Source: Apoda limacodes | Lineage: Eukaryota; Arthropoda; Insecta; Lepidoptera; Limacodidae | NCBI GenBank assembly: GCA_946406115.1 | Contig: OX291544.1 | Span: 34,551,521 to 34,615,520, forward strand | DNA: 64,000 nt | Direction of reading: 5' to 3' | In this document: positions 11,440 through 23,913 of the stretch, piece by piece | Position numbering within the stretch: position 1 is the stretch's first letter | How the letters are laid out: each line of letters opens with the position of its first letter | Notes under the pieces: model-generated | What the model was told of the DNA's origin: nothing | The model's database searches: none | What the model saw: the letters and a program-made list of their open reading frames with translations, nothing else | Position numbers and translations under genes: made by a program

Positions 11440-13568
11440 TCTTATATCTGGTGGGAGCTCATTTATTAAAGAAGGTATAAGTCATTTTTTGTTCTGAGTC
11501 CGTAAAAGTTAAAAACTTTAGGTACTACTAGTTTATTTTCCGGGTTCCGCTTAGGGTCGGGTATTATAACTATGTATGCACCAAACCTATTCACAACATT
11601 TATTTTATTATTGTAATCTGCAAGTAGAACCAGTAATTTTACTTTTTTCTCTATTGGTATGATATTGTATTTTTTAAATAGTAATTCATAATTTTTGTTC
11701 ATTTTGTTTTTAATATTTGGGTTTACTAATAATTTTAATAACCTTTTTTGCCTTAATACCTGTATTTTGTTTAGGTATGATGCAAAAGTCAGTCCGTAGC
11801 TACTTAAACCATAGCTCATAATCGCTTCCGCTAATGAATGATACAGGGTGTATAATATATTTTTACTTACTGATCTCCTTAGGTTATATCTTTTAGACAA
11901 TACAGGTCTAAGTCTCGCACAAACATCATTTGCATGTAACTTCCAGTTGTAGTTTTTATCTACAGTCAATCCGAGATATTTGTATGAAACAACTTGTTGC
12001 AATTGAGTACATTGGCATATATGTTTCCTGTTATGCAAGCAATCGTAACTGTGGGCTTTGATATCAACACCTACGTTTTGGTATCGGCTGTATGGAGAGG
12101 AAATTGGCATACATTTAGTTTTGTCCATATTTATACTAATGCCGTTGTCATGTGCCCATTTCACAATATTATTAAAATCTTCCTGCATTGCTTTTCCGAT
12201 ATTACTCTTTTCGTAGTCACTGTAAAATAGGCACGTGTCATCGGCATACATATATATTAACAGTTTTTGTTCATCGGCATACATATATATTTAACAGTTT
12301 TTGATGACATTCGACATGCTGTTTACATGAATTATATACCCTAATGGACCGAATACTGAGCCAGTCGGAACTCCGTATACTATTTTACCTATATCGCTCT
12401 CTGTATCTAAAACACGTACTTTAAGTAATCTTTTTTCAAGAGAGTTACGGAACTAGATTTTCATAGGCCCTCTTATTCCACATTCATCCATAAATAGCAA
12501 CAAGCCGTTAGATCTAACGTATCAGATGCTTTTTTGAAGTCGATAAATATAGCTGCCACTATTTTTTTTTTGGTCTAGGTAGTCATTAACGTCCTTCGAA
12601 AACGCAGTAAGTGCTGTAGTTGTACTCCTATTAGGCCTAAACCCATGCTCTATATCAGACAGTATATTATTATTTTCTAAAAATTTTACTTATATTTTTT
12701 TAATAATTTTTTCAGTTATTTTGTTAATTGTATTAAGTATTGCTGTTGGTCTAAAATTTGAAAATCCGCATGGGACCCCTGTTTATATATATTGGTCTAA
12801 TAATTGACATTTTTAGTTCTCCTGGATATATTTCTTTTTTAGCACTTGAATTTATAAAATGAGCAATTACAGGAGAAATACTATCCTTAATTAATTTAAG
12901 ATCTCTTAATCTAATACCGTCAAATACTGCCGACTTGCTACTATCTAGCTTATCTATAATTTTTGATACGTCAGACGGAGACACTTTCTGAAACCTAAAA
13001 CTTATTTCCGGTGCATTTGCGTATGTTTTTCTTTCCAATTATGTTTCCTGGCATTTATGTTTTATATTATCTATTTCCTTAGTAAAAGTATCACAGAACT
13101 TATTACAAATTGTTTTTGGCGTATCATTTTTTAACTACAGTTAATTTATTTCCTCCAAGCCACATATTTATATTGTTCTATGTTTTTCTCATGTCTCCCT
13201 TACAGTTAAGGATGGTATTACGTTTGTAGTTATTTTTGGCAGTATTTATAAGTTTCTGAAGTTTGTTTCTGTACCGCGTATATAATAGCCTTTGGGTAGC
13301 ACAATTAGGTTCCGCTTTCCATCGCTTAAATAGGTTTTCCTTATGTTTATTTTCCTTAGTGAGAATTACATATTCATTTGTCGGTACTGTACAGAGTGCA
13401 GAGGTCTCTATAAAATAAATACGTTCGTTTTATATCTAGAGCTGTGCACTATTAGTTGGCCATAAAGTATCTCACAGGTATAACATTTTAAAGGTTTTGG
13501 TTCAAATTGCAAAGTGTTGTTAACATAAAGTATTATGCCGCACATTCTTAGCTTGGCATACATACTGA
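11440..13568 (-). mobile_element. family D non-LTR retrotransposon, degenerate
   Basis: Minus-strand element fragment. A 272-codon open stretch (12,284-11,466) holds the RT palm and C-terminal half: YADDTCLFYSD, SYKYLGLTVDKNYNWK and LYTLYHSLAEAIMSYG. Upstream come GVPTGSVFGPLGY, then an N-terminal RT stretch (13,038-12,751) with DKLDSSKSAVFDGIRLRDL. Near 13,560-13,440 are endonuclease-like remains (CGIILYVNNTLQFEPKPL). Stops and frameshifts separate the pieces. A 33-base duplication copies the YADD box (12,238-12,303). Its 5' remainder is missing, replaced at 13,568 by the 3' tail of the family B copy. Confidence 0.82.
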
Positions 13569-15750
13569 AACCGTCAAAGTCAAAGTCAAAAGTCAAAATG
13601 GTTTATTCAAATAAGGATTTTACAATCACTTTTGAATCGTCAAAGTTATAAAATATTATTTTTTGAACCCTCCCAACTTTCCGCCGGTTCACAATGTTGT
13701 TGATTTCTACCGAGAAGAATCCGGCAAGAAACTCGATAGTTACTCTTTTAAAAACACTTAAATAAACTAAAATACAATTAATGTTTTAAATAAAAGATTT
13801 TTAGTCGTACAATTTTATGTTATTTCCATTTTAATTTGGTTTACCTATGCATCCTGTAATTGAGCATCATCAGTCCCAAGGATTTTTATCATTTACATAG
13901 TCTGAAATATTGTAATATGCCTTTTTACAAAGTGCCTGCTTGATAAAAGATTTAAATTTACTTATTTATAGATTTTGAATTTTATTGGGAACTTTGTTGT
14001 AAAAGTGTATACATTGCCCCATAAAAGAGTTACTTATTTTGTGTAGACGTGTATCATGCACCAACAGCTTATTTTTACTTCTAGTATTTACTTTGTGAAC
14101 GTCACTTTTCTTGCTGAAACTATTGACATTTTTATGTACATATAAAAGATTTTCATATATGTACTGCGACACTAAAGTTAAAATTTTTACTTCCCTAAAC
14201 CTATCCCTCAGAGATATCCTAGATCCTAATTTATAAATAGCACGAATTGCCCTTTTTTGTAACAAAAATATTGTATTTACATCAGCAGCGCTACCCCATA
14301 ATAGAATACCATATGTCATTAAACTATGGAAATAGCTAAAATATACTATTTTTGCAGTGTCGACATCGGTCAATTGTCTTATTTTCTTGATCGCAAACAC
14401 AGCAGAGCTAAGTTTTTTGGCTAGGTTATGAATATGAGGACCCCATTGAAGTTTGGAGTCCAGCGTTATGCCAAGAAAGACTGTTGAATTAACAAGTTCT
14501 AATTGCTCGCCATTAATATTAATACATGTCTGTCTCTGACTAACATTTGGTAATGTAAATTTAACACATTTGGTTTTTTTTTCATTAAGTAACAAATTAT
14601 TAACGTTAAACCAATTTACAATTTTAGAAAGGGCATCATTTAATTCATTATAACATGTTTGTCGTCTCTTAACTTAAAAAAGCAAAGAGGTGTCATCAGC
14701 AAATAAGACAATGTCATGGTTTTTTACATTATATGGGAGATCATTAATGTAAATAAGAAATAGAAAATGACCTAAAATTGAGCCCTGAGGGACTCCTATA
14801 GTGACTGCTGATCCCGGAAATCTTTCACCGTTGACATCTATTTTCTGTACTCTCCTACTCATATAGGATGTCAAAAGGTCGAGAGCTTTGCCTCTAATAC
14901 CATAGTGATGTAGCTTCCTGATGAGATTTTCATGTTGAACACAGTCAAATGCCTTAGATAAATCACAAAACACTCCAAGGGCGTCATGCGAATCCTCCCA
15001 GGCGTTATATATATTTTTTAATAGTGCCACTCCTGCATCGGTTGTGGAACGGCCTTTCATAAAGCCAAACTGTTTACTACTAAGTAGCTCATTAATACAG
15101 AAATGGCTTAACATTTGACAAAGTATGATTTTTTCAAAAACTTTACTGAGTATAGGTAGTATTGAAATAGGACGAAAATTATTAGGATCTGTTGAACTAC
15201 CTGATTTAAAAAGAGGTATAACTTTGCTAAGTTTCATCTCATCAGGAAACATACCACTATCAACACAACTATTAAATATAATGGCTAAGGGTTGTGCTAT
15301 AACATGAATAATTGAATTTATAGTTTTTACAGAAAGTCCCCAAAGGTCTGTGGTGTTTTTAATTTCTAATGTTTTAAATGTATTCATGATATCCGTAGGA
15401 CTAATGTTTTTAAATACAAAGGGAACGTTACATTCAGGAACACTAGTTTTTAATAATTTTTTTGCTAAGATTGGACTTGAGTTTAGATGTTCAGTTGTTT
15501 TGAATGGGATATTCCTAAAAAACTGTTCAAAGGCAACTGCTACCTCAGAATTTGTTTTAAAACTAGCATCATCTACAATCAACTCAAAGTCCTGACAAGA
15601 ATTCCTAGCTTTACCAGTTTCATTATTTATTATGTTCCATGTAGTTTTTATTTTATTTGTTGAATTTTTTACTTTATGTCTGAGGTGAATTGTTTCACTC
15701 AATCGTCAATGTTGTACATAGATATTTCATCTTTTTTAAGGTTGATTCTG
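13569..15750 (-). mobile_element. family B non-LTR retrotransposon, 5'-truncated copy
   Basis: Minus-strand copy ending at its 3' side in a GTCAAA-type short tandem tail (13,572-13,600). The RT gene reads almost continuously from 15,702 to 13,966 in one frame, interrupted by a single TAA at about 14,674. The first part (342 codons) carries GVALLKNIYNAWED, GVFCDLSKAFDCVQHENLI, IGVPQGSILGHFLFLIYIND and FADDTSLLF. The second (209 codons) carries VFLGITLDSKLQWGPHI and HSLMTYGILLWGSAA. No endonuclease remains. This is the better of the two family B copies, with one nonsense change in the surviving part; 5' truncation alone makes it inactive. Confidence 0.87.
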
Positions 15751-16360
15751 TTATGCAAATTAAATGAATGTTTATCATACGTGTTTATTCACAAACACAA
15801 CACAAGTAGTTCATTAAAGTTTATTCTGAGGGAGCACACATTCATATGAATTATCTGTTACGATGATTTCTTATCATTTATGTACTCATACCACATCTTT
15901 GGATTTGAAAATTTTGGATATTTTATATCACAAAAAAGTTGGTGTTAAAGTCCATTATAAAAACAATTTAAAAATATAAAATATTAGGAGCTATTAAGAA
16001 AATATGAAAAAAAAGAATAAGAGAACCAAAATAGTTACTTTTAAAAAAAAACCTACTACTTTTTTGCTATGTAGGTTTCAATATCGCAATCAAAGGGAAT
16101 TTGGTATATTTTCTTATCGTTCTCTTTTTAATATATGGCCATTTTGTATCCAGATAAATTTATAAAAATCTTTCAGTTTTTGTTTTGCAGTCGAGAATAG
16201 GAGACGCAACTGATAAATTAACTGTTCGTTTATATATATGCGCGTGTTGTCATTATTATTATATATAAAATGTATCGTAATAGGCATTTTTCGACATTTC
16301 AGTCATTCGGTTCGGACCTCAGTTGTTTTTAATTTAACAAAAAGCTTTTTCTGACGGCTA
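15751..16360. other. unassigned intron DNA
   Basis: AT-rich, no coding stretch recognised. It ends in a short (TTCAA)n run at 16,357-16,380 that begins the tail of the next element. Confidence 0.4.
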
Positions 16361-17600
16361 TTCAATTCAATTCAATTCAATATAATTTTATTCAGATTAG
16401 GCTACAATAATAGAGCACTTATGAATGTCACTACGCCATCGGTTCGTAAGTCTACAGGGCGGGAGACCTTGGACTGAGAAGAACCGGCAAGAAACTCAGC
16501 AAGGGCATTTCTTTTCTCCCTTTCTTTTACAGCGTCCAATTAAAATATTGGAAAATGCCCTCCCTATCATAAAAGGACACTTTCCATTACAAACATAAAA
16601 ACACATGAAATATAAAGCACAAGCACAACATAAAAAAGTATCTAATATAAACAAAAGACAGTTTATGTATTCATCACTAAGAAATAATCATCATATTTTC
16701 TCCACCTAACCTCCAAGCATTCTCTATTTTCACCACCTAACCTCCAAGCATTCTCTATTTTCTCCACCTAACCTCCAAGCATTCTCTATTCCAGTAGTAT
16801 TTATTTTTAAAATCTCTGAAACTCTCTTCGCCTGATCTTTCTCCTACTTTTTTCGAAATATTTATTAATTCTATGTTCATACTTAGCTCTTTTTGTTCAA
16901 TGTGGCCTATTCGTTCTTCCAATGATTTATTACACTTCTCCAGGAACAATTTTTTTTGTAGAATATCCTTCATCCTATTTTCTTGTTTTGTTGACATTGC
17001 CTTATAATTCTGTTGAAGTTTTTCCATATCATCGAGTTTCGTAGTTAAAAGCTCTAAAGATTTTTCTATCTCAGAATTACATTTTTAAATTCGCCGAATT
17101 GATTTTTTGTATCCTTAATTTCTTTTTGAATGCCCAAAAAGCGAGCATCCTGCACTTCCTTCATTGAAATTAATGTAGTATTTATCTTTTTTATATCTTC
17201 TCCAAAAGACATTAATGTTTCTTTGAGGGTATCCGCAGAACAACAGGCTTTAAAGCGAACAGGACATACTTGAATCGCTGTCAGCAGAATCCTCCGTTCC
17301 CCGTTTCTTTTTGGCGTGTCTGACAGTAGCCTATTTAGTCACTGGTACTTGCTTTATTTTTGTATACCGGGTACATGAATCAGATCCATGACTATTTGGA
17401 CTCTTGGTCGGCGTACGTTGTAACTTAGACATTATGTATAAATAGACAGGTAGTTTTACACACTGCACGTAAATAACGATCCGCACACACGTCCGCACCC
17501 TAACGCGGTCCACGACAAAGTTAACCACAACACCATTAACCTTGTATATTAAGCTTGTGGTTAGCTGGTAGAGAATGCCGTATGGCATTAAGCTCGCCAC
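16361..17600 (-). mobile_element. family E non-LTR element remnant (ORF1-like region with 3' tail)
   Basis: Minus strand. The 3' side starts with a (TTCAA)n tail, then ATAATTTTATTCAGATTAGG and GAAGAACCGGCAAGAAACTCA, resembling the 3' UTR near 13,700. Upstream is ORF1-like coding sequence: MSKLQRTPTKSPNSHGSDS at 17,432, a KKRGTEDSADSDSS stretch, then a long coiled-coil-like segment (17,027-16,755). The N-terminus resembles ORF1/gag-like proteins of lepidopteran jockey/CR1 elements. It has stops and frameshifts and no RT, so it is an internally deleted relic. Confidence 0.6.
16690..16795. repeat. ~34-bp tandem triplication
   Basis: Three nearly identical units of CCACCTAACCTCCAAGCATT plus a short TCTATTTT-type spacer. 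They sit at the end of the ORF1-like frame of family E, so the peptide NRECLEVRW is repeated in altered frames. Confidence 0.9.
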
Positions 17601-18476
17601 TGTACACTTTTGTTTGTGTGCATAGTTTGATGTGTCCCCACATGCTTCATACTAGAGACATGGTATCTACTCACCTAACTATGCGTAGTAGAAGCCGATG
17701 CGACGAAATACAAATTATCATTTAATCAAAAACTAATAAAGTTCTTTTTTACACCAAAATGGTGGCAAACAAGCTAACGGTCTGTGTTAAGACATGTTCA
17801 TTTCGGAACTGATGTACTGGCCACACAGACTTGCAGACTTACGTACTTACGGACAGGAATTTTGAATTAAAACGGACAGTAAGTTGTCACCAAAATCTTA
17901 CGGAAAACAACTACTCACTTTCATCACATTTTTTATTATACAATTGAACCATTCAAACATAGGATATCCTATCTTCTTATTTAGGGACCCTAAGAAATTA
18001 AACATTGGTCCTTTGGCCACAAAATTGGAACAGCACCGTTTTTACTGAGCAAATTTCGAAGAAAACAGGAATCAATACATCTTCGTCGAGGATAGCTTCA
18101 CCGTCTTAAACAGCTGTACAGAGCTAGGTGATGCGGAGAAGAATACCTACGAGGTGCATCTACAAAGATCCAGTGATTTTTTCAATCTTCACCTACAATA
18201 CCTACTTTCATCCATCAAGAACATAATTTTACATTCAAGATGATCATCTCAAATCTCGCTGCAAATCATCTACAACTAATCATCTTCCTATCATAAAGAA
18301 GAAACCGTGATTCAGTGCAAAATACGAAGAAGCAGTAAACATTCATACAGAGTAAGTAAGTTCCAATTTCTTTCCTCTAACTTCCTTTCAATACAACTTA
18401 GTACCTTAAACTTAAACTGCTTCAGTTTTACCTAAAAAGCATTCAACATCATATTTTATTATAAAAAACTAAAGCC
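17601..18476. other. intron DNA flanking the gypsy insertion, with small relics
   Basis: Contains a diverged piece related to the 36-bp satellite (17,617-17,700: GCATAGTTTGATGTGTCCCC and ACTATGCGTAGTAG). At 17,748-17,793 is a tiny family A 3' terminus (ACACCAAAATGGTGGCAAACA). The rest, 17,800-18,476, shows nothing I recognise. Confidence 0.45.
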
Positions 18477-18480
18477 TACT

Positions 18481-19289
18481 TGTTAAGACTCAATTCCCCA
18501 GGGGAAGATAAATGAAAAGATAGGTTCGTTAATACAATTTATTTTTTAGTTTTATATACAATCACTGATTCACAAATAAACAATTTGAAAGTCTATAATT
18601 CCATAATAAATCCAGTTTCTGAATTTATCTGTTTTGCCGTCTTTTTCCTATTTAGACGATGGTATCGTAATTTTTCCTTCGGGTCGACTGTATTGTCGAA
18701 AATATCAATTAATCGTAATATGATGTAATTTTCACCAATTCTCAGCAATCTATGCTTTTATCATTCTTTTCAGATTGAGAAATTAAAAAAATCAATATGG
18801 CGAAAAAAAGCCAATCCGCAGAATCGATATAGCAATAATCACCTAACCAAATAAATGCACTTAGGTACCTGATGGGAGGGTTTATGGTAGAACCCACAAC
18901 CTTGAGATAGTTTATCGAGAAATTCAAACCTTCTCTTATTAAAATCGTGTAGTAAGTTCCTCTTGTAATTTACATCTCCTTAGTTCCTGCTTCTCGAAGA
19001 ACTTGATGCACTTCAAAAAGATTAACTCCTATTTATTTTAGGTAAAAATTGCAAAATTTTGGTTTTAAACATCTATCCTTGAGAAAATCTCCAAAAGACT
19101 CCTTTTAATATCTTTCCATCTGTCATCTTTTTAAAAATCAGATTTAAAAGACTGTTGACGTAAATGAGTATGGCATTCCATGCATGTATGGATATAGAAT
19201 TTTACAATGATTTTGACATAACACGCAAAAGGGTAATTTAAAGCTAATTACACACTAAATATACAAAATAAAATACTTCACTCGCTACA
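18481..19289 (-). repeat. 3' LTR of the gypsy-type element
   Basis: Element-orientation 3' LTR, bounded by TGT...ACA. It differs from the 5' copy at about 19,257 (A against C). A diverged solo relative is at 34.2-34.9 kb. Confidence 0.95.
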
Positions 19290-19308
19290 TTATCCCCCCT
19301 TCCTCGTG
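19290..19308 (-). promoter_or_regulatory. polypurine tract of the gypsy-type element
   Basis: On the minus strand, CACGAGGAAGGGGGGATAA immediately precedes the 3' LTR. This is the expected position of the plus-strand DNA primer. The same tract is kept in the relic at 1.35 kb. Confidence 0.85.
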
Positions 19309-20700
19309 AAAATTCGGTTAGACGAATTTTCCTGGCTGTTAGTTTGATAATTTAAAAAACAGAACCGATCCCTAAAAACTTACATCACGTACGCATCTAA
19401 TACTCTAACCTCATCAGTCGTACTAACCCGACCTAACACGCTAACCTCATATACTTCCTATTCATTCATCCACACACGAAGGGCATAACCGCTAAGGAAC
19501 CCCATGACCGATCTGTAAGGGACTTGATGTTAATTGTTGTATCTTGGCCAAATGCCTTATTACAACTAGGAATACGATATAAGGCTTATTTAATGAGTTA
19601 TCCCACCGCTCAAATTCCTCGACAAGGGCTTTTTTAAGGAGTTGTCAATCCGCTCCATATTTTGGACATAAGCTTATTTAATGAGTTGTCATACTGCTCA
19701 ATAATAAAACCCCGCTGTATTAAAAACCATTAATTATGGGATAAATATTAAAGAGACTGTCTAAAATTGCAAGTTTGAAAGTGGCTAGAAAGTAAAACGA
19801 ATAAGAAATTAGATAATTAATAAAGTAAATTAGTTAAAATAAATTAAGTATTTTTATATGAGAAGCTACAATAGCTTTTCGAATTAATAATGAGCCAAAG
19901 ATGTCGTGCTCTTTGATCTCCATTTAATAACGCAAAAGTCGTTTAACCGACCCAAGGAAGGAGTACTACTAAAGAAAATTACAATAAATAATGTCGCAGA
20001 CATCAACAACGAAATTTGTCGTTGTTATAGTAATATTGAGAAAAATATAAAATAACTTTAAATTACGTTTCAATTACGTGTCAAATAGACAAGAAAAATA
20101 TACAGAATAGAAATTGCGTCTCTTGACGTGAGACAACAAATAACTTTTTTTAGAATTAGATAAAATATTCAGTAAAATAATGCGTCCAATCAACGTTATT
20201 GAAAAATTATTATTCGTAGTTAAATATAAATACAAATCAAAGCATCTCTTGCATGCCAATCGAAAGAATAATAAAATTATTTTTCCTCTAAAGGAAATAA
20301 AAGATAAAAAAAAAACAACAAATATTAATGAAGGCCTAAACGTTATTTTTATAAAAACTACGGTGTCGTTAAAATGAATTTTTGAATTTTGAAAAAGGTA
20401 AAAGAGGAATATAAATTAAATTAGGTCTAAATGTTATTTTTATAATAACGACGGTGTCGTTCAAATGACTTTTTGAATTTTGAAGACGTAAAAAAAAACA
20501 ACATATCGTGAATAGTAATTTAAAAAACACATCACTAACTCTTAAGTTAGTTGCAAAACAATTAGGAAAGCATATATTAGCTTCATAAACAATAATATAA
20601 AAAGCAAATGCTTATTTAAAACCAATTTCTTTGGTCCATTACATAAGTAGTTAATTATAATGAAATTGCACAAAATGTGCCCTCAATTTAAGAGGTATCT
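19309..20700 (-). other. 3' non-coding region of the gypsy-type element
   Basis: About 1.4 kb between pol and the polypurine tract without a long reading frame; an envelope gene would be expected here in errantiviruses and is absent. It contains a diverged tandem duplication of roughly 100 bases (about 20,325-20,390 and 20,423-20,490), each with GTTATTTTTATAA and ACGGTGTCGTT. At 19,600-19,700 a TTTAATGAGTTATCCCACCGCTC-like stretch is imperfectly repeated. Confidence 0.7.
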
Positions 20701-23700
20701 TCAACATTTAAAATCTTTAATATGGTAAATACCCACATTTTTATCATTTAAGTCCACCAGTTCGTATACTAACGGCGAAACTTTACGTATAACGCGACAT
20801 TTTACGAATTTTGGAGCTAGCTTAGTGCTGAAATAAGCACCGGCATCACTTAAAACGTGATTGCGTCTCCATACATAATCATTAACATTAAACTCTTTAA
20901 AAGTACGACGCAGATTATAATGTTCTGCGTTCTTCTGATGTGCCTTATATAAAGCTAATTCAACCTTGTTAAATATATTAGCAAGAAACCCGGTATGCTC
21001 AGCATAAATATCCCTGGGCATAAATACGAAATTGTCGAAGTCCTCGTACTTCGCGAAAATATTACCATCGGTCACTAATTCACGACCGAAAACTAAAAAC
21101 GCTGGTGAATAGCCAGTCGTATGATTACAAGACGAATTAATAGCCATTTGTACTTGTGGAATAAATTTGTCCCAAGTTCGGTGGTCTTCGCCTACTAAGG
21201 CTGCAATAGCCGTAATGATAGTTTTATTATAACGTTCCACAGTATTTACTTGTGGACAGTAACGTGGAGTGTAAAATACTTTTGGAATGTTATATTTTTC
21301 CCAAAGATTTTTACAATCGTGACTGGTAAATTGTGAACCATTGTCCATAATTATTGTTTGGGGTACTCCGTAAACCAAGAAAACATCGTTTTCCAAGGTT
21401 TTTAATACATTAGCCGCTGTGGCTTTTTTTAAAGGAAAAATTAAACAGTATTTACTGAAACAGCATGTGACAACCAAGATGTTTTGATTCCTATCCCTTG
21501 TCATTGGTAAAGGACCAACTAAGTCAATGGAGATACATTGAAAAGGACGTGAACAAATTTTAGGTTTTCCCATGACACCAAATGGGGAATGGTTTTGATG
21601 CTTGTAAGCCAAGCATGTAGAACAATCAGCTATGTAGTTGGATATCTGGCGGAACATTCCTGGCCAGTAAAAATCTTTTGATATCTTTTTAAAGGTCTTA
21701 AAAGCACCAAAATGTGAGTTTGATGGCTCCGTATGTTTAGCCGCAATAATATTAAGCCTATCGTTAGGATTCGGAACCTCCTTCCATATGTAATCACTAT
21801 CAGGTTCCGTTTCAACTTTTTTAAGTAATTTCCCGTCTTTAATACAAAAATCTAAACAATCTGATGGATTATTTAAGCAATTGGTACGCTTTTGTTCGTA
21901 CCAAATCATACTCCGATCAGTATCAATTGGTTCTACGTATTTATGGAAAACATCATCTACGTCAGTCTGTACGTCAGTTGATGTGTCCTCTATTATAGGG
22001 GTAGACCGAGATAAAATATCAGGAACGACATTGTCCTTTCCTCTTTTATGCTTTAAAATAAAATTAAAGCAAGACAACCGAATGGTCCATCTGGCTAACC
22101 TACCCGTTGGATTAGATAATTTTAAAAACCATTTCAATGCAGCATGGTCAGTAAAAATAATAAATTGTTTCCCGTTGTCAAGAAAACAACGCCAATGCTC
22201 TAATGCTAGGATAACCGCTAGCGTTTCTCGCTCCGTGGCAGAGTAATTCCGTTGTTGTTTAGATAAAGACTTACTCATGTATGCCACAACAACCTCATTG
22301 CCGTCTACCTCCTGAGTAAGCATTGCACCTATGCCAAAACCAGATGCATCACAATGTACACTAAATGGTAGATCATAATTGGGACAAGCTAAAATAGGTG
22401 TATTTACAAAATGATTTTTCAAAGTATTAAATGCGTTATCCGCTTCTGTCGTCCATTTAAATCTTGGCGTATTTTTACCCGCAGACGTTAATAAATTAAG
22501 AGGACCAGCTACAGTACTAAAATTGGGTATAAAACGTCTATAGTAACTAGCTGTTCCTAAAAAACGACGAACCTCCTTACGCGATTTAGGAGTAGGAATT
22601 TCAAGAATGGCTTTCACCTTATCTGGGTCTGTGCGTAGACCACGTTCGTCCACGATGTAACCTAGATATTTTAGCTCATTTTTAAAAAACTTACACTTCT
22701 CAAAATTAATAGTTAAACGAGCCTTTGTGAGTTTTTCAAGTACTCGATTTAAAAGGGATATGTGTTCTTCGAAACTCTCGCTAATAATGATAATATCATC
22801 TAAATAACAGAATACTTTGTTGTTAAAATTGGGAGAAAACAAGGAATCCATCAATCTCTGTTGTGTAGCAGGACTATTTGATAACCCGAAGGGTAATCGT
22901 TTAAATTGAAAGCTGCCGCGTGTCGGAACGTAAAACGCAGTTTTGTTTCTGTCATCTACGTGTAAAGGAATCTGCCAAAATGCTTTTGCAATATCAATAC
23001 TGCTTAAATATTTCGCATTAGACAAATTATCTAAGATTTCATTAATAAAAGGTAAATTATACGCGTCTTTCCTAGTAATTGAATTTAATTTCCTACTATC
23101 CAAACAAAATCTCCATTCGCCATTCTTCTTAGGCGTAACTAAGACTGGAGATAACCATGGGCTCTCGCATGGTTCAATAATGTCCCACTTTATCATTTTA
23201 TCTACTTCTTCACTAAGTACCCGTTGTCTTTCCGGAGATAGCCTATAATTTCGTTGTTTAATCGGTGCGTGATCACCAGTATCTATTCTATGTGTAACTA
23301 GATTAGTTTCACCAATAATGCCAGTTTCCTCAAACGAAATAGCTTTAAAATTACTAATAACTCTGTCCGCCGTCTCCTTTTGAAAAGGGGAAAGGTTATT
23401 ATAAAACTGAATCTTGTTTTCCACTTTAGAAAGTTCAGAAATATTAGATTTTTTAACTTCGTTCTTAACTTGAAAAAGATTAGGTGCCAAATTAAAAGAT
23501 TTCCAAAAATCTATCCCTAAAATTATTGAAGGGAACAAATCTGGGAAAACAAATGTTTTAATTATATTACATTGTTTATTAAATACCATTGGCAATAAAA
23601 AATAGCCAATAGCTTGGTGTACTGCTTTACCAGCAGTCGAAACTTTTATATTCTCATCCCTTAAAAGTGTAAAACCTAGCTTTTGTATGGCTAGATGTGA

Positions 23701-23913
23701 ATTATTCCCTAAAACGCTGATGCAAGAGCCTGTGTCTAAAAGACCCATACATTCTGTCTCTTTTATATTTATTTTTAAAAAAGGACGTAAATTATCATTT
23801 TCTTTTTTAAACAGGATCGAAGTATTACGAAAGGAATTGAAAAAAATGTTGATTTTGTTAAGCCATGACGACCAGTCATGTAAAACTTGTTCACAACGAC
23901 CCCTGTTTCCTAG
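20701..23913 (-). CDS. pol: pol polyprotein of the gypsy-type element (protease, RT, RNase H, integrase)
   Basis: Open for 1,070 codons from the slippery site at 23,913 to the stop at 20,701, so coding begins 55 codons before the first Met at 23,748. Counting from that Met: retropepsin LLDTGSC with the catalytic Asp at residue 5; RT with SIDIAKAFWQIPL near 250-262 and YLDD at 315-318; RNase H with HCDASGFGIGAML near 465 and YSATERETLA near 502. The integrase zinc finger is His672, His679, Cys709, Cys712, and the catalytic triad is Asp742, Asp802, Glu838 (DX35E). All key residues are present and no stop interrupts it. Expression is inferred to need a -1 ribosomal frameshift from gag. Clearly Ty3/gypsy superfamily. 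Confidence 0.95.
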   Translation of the reverse strand, partial: LGNRGRCEQVLHDWSSWLNKINIFFNSFRNTSILFKKENDNLRPFLKINIKETECMGLLDTGSCISVLGNNSHLAIQKLGFTLLRDENIKVSTAGKAVHQAIGYFLLPMVFNKQCNIIKTFVFPDLFPSIILGIDFWKSFNLAPNLFQVKNEVKKSNISELSKVENKIQFYNNLSPFQKETADRVISNFKAISFEETGIIGETNLVTHRIDTGDHAPIKQRNYRLSPERQRVLSEEVDKMIKWDIIEPCESPWLSPVLVTPKKNGEWRFCLDSRKLNSITRKDAYNLPFINEILDNLSNAKYLSSIDIAKAFWQIPLHVDDRNKTAFYVPTRGSFQFKRLPFGLSNSPATQQRLMDSLFSPNFNNKVFCYLDDIIIISESFEEHISLLNRVLEKLTKARLTINFEKCKFFKNELKYLGYIVDERGLRTDPDKVKAILEIPTPKSRKEVRRFLGTASYYRRFIPNFSTVAGPLNLLTSAGKNTPRFKWTTEADNAFNTLKNHFVNTPILACPNYDLPFSVHCDASGFGIGAMLTQEVDGNEVVVAYMSKSLSKQQRNYSATERETLAVILALEHWRCFLDNGKQFIIFTDHAALKWFLKLSNPTGRLARWTIRLSCFNFILKHKRGKDNVVPDILSRSTPIIEDTSTDVQTDVDDVFHKYVEPIDTDRSMIWYEQKRTNCLNNPSDCLDFCIKDGKLLKKVETEPDSDYIWKEVPNPNDRLNIIAAKHTEPSNSHFGAFKTFKKISKDFYWPGMFRQISNYIADCSTCLAYKHQNHSPFGVMGKPKICSRPFQCISIDLVGPLPMTRDRNQNILVVTCCFSKYCLIFPLKKATAANVLKTLENDVFLVYGVPQTIIMDNGSQFTSHDCKNLWEKYNIPKVFYTPRYCPQVNTVERYNKTIITAIAALVGEDHRTWDKFIPQVQMAINSSCNHTTGYSPAFLVFGRELVTDGNIFAKYEDFDNFVFMPRDIYAEHTGFLANIFNKVELALYKAHQKNAEHYNLRRTFKEFNVNDYVWRRNHVLSDAGAYFSTKLAPKFVKCRVIRKVSPLVYELVDLNDKNVGIYHIKDFKC

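Noticed and set aside
19309..20700. An envelope gene that would make the LTR element an errantivirus
   Set aside because: No long frame, signal peptide or membrane segment is seen between pol and the 3' LTR.
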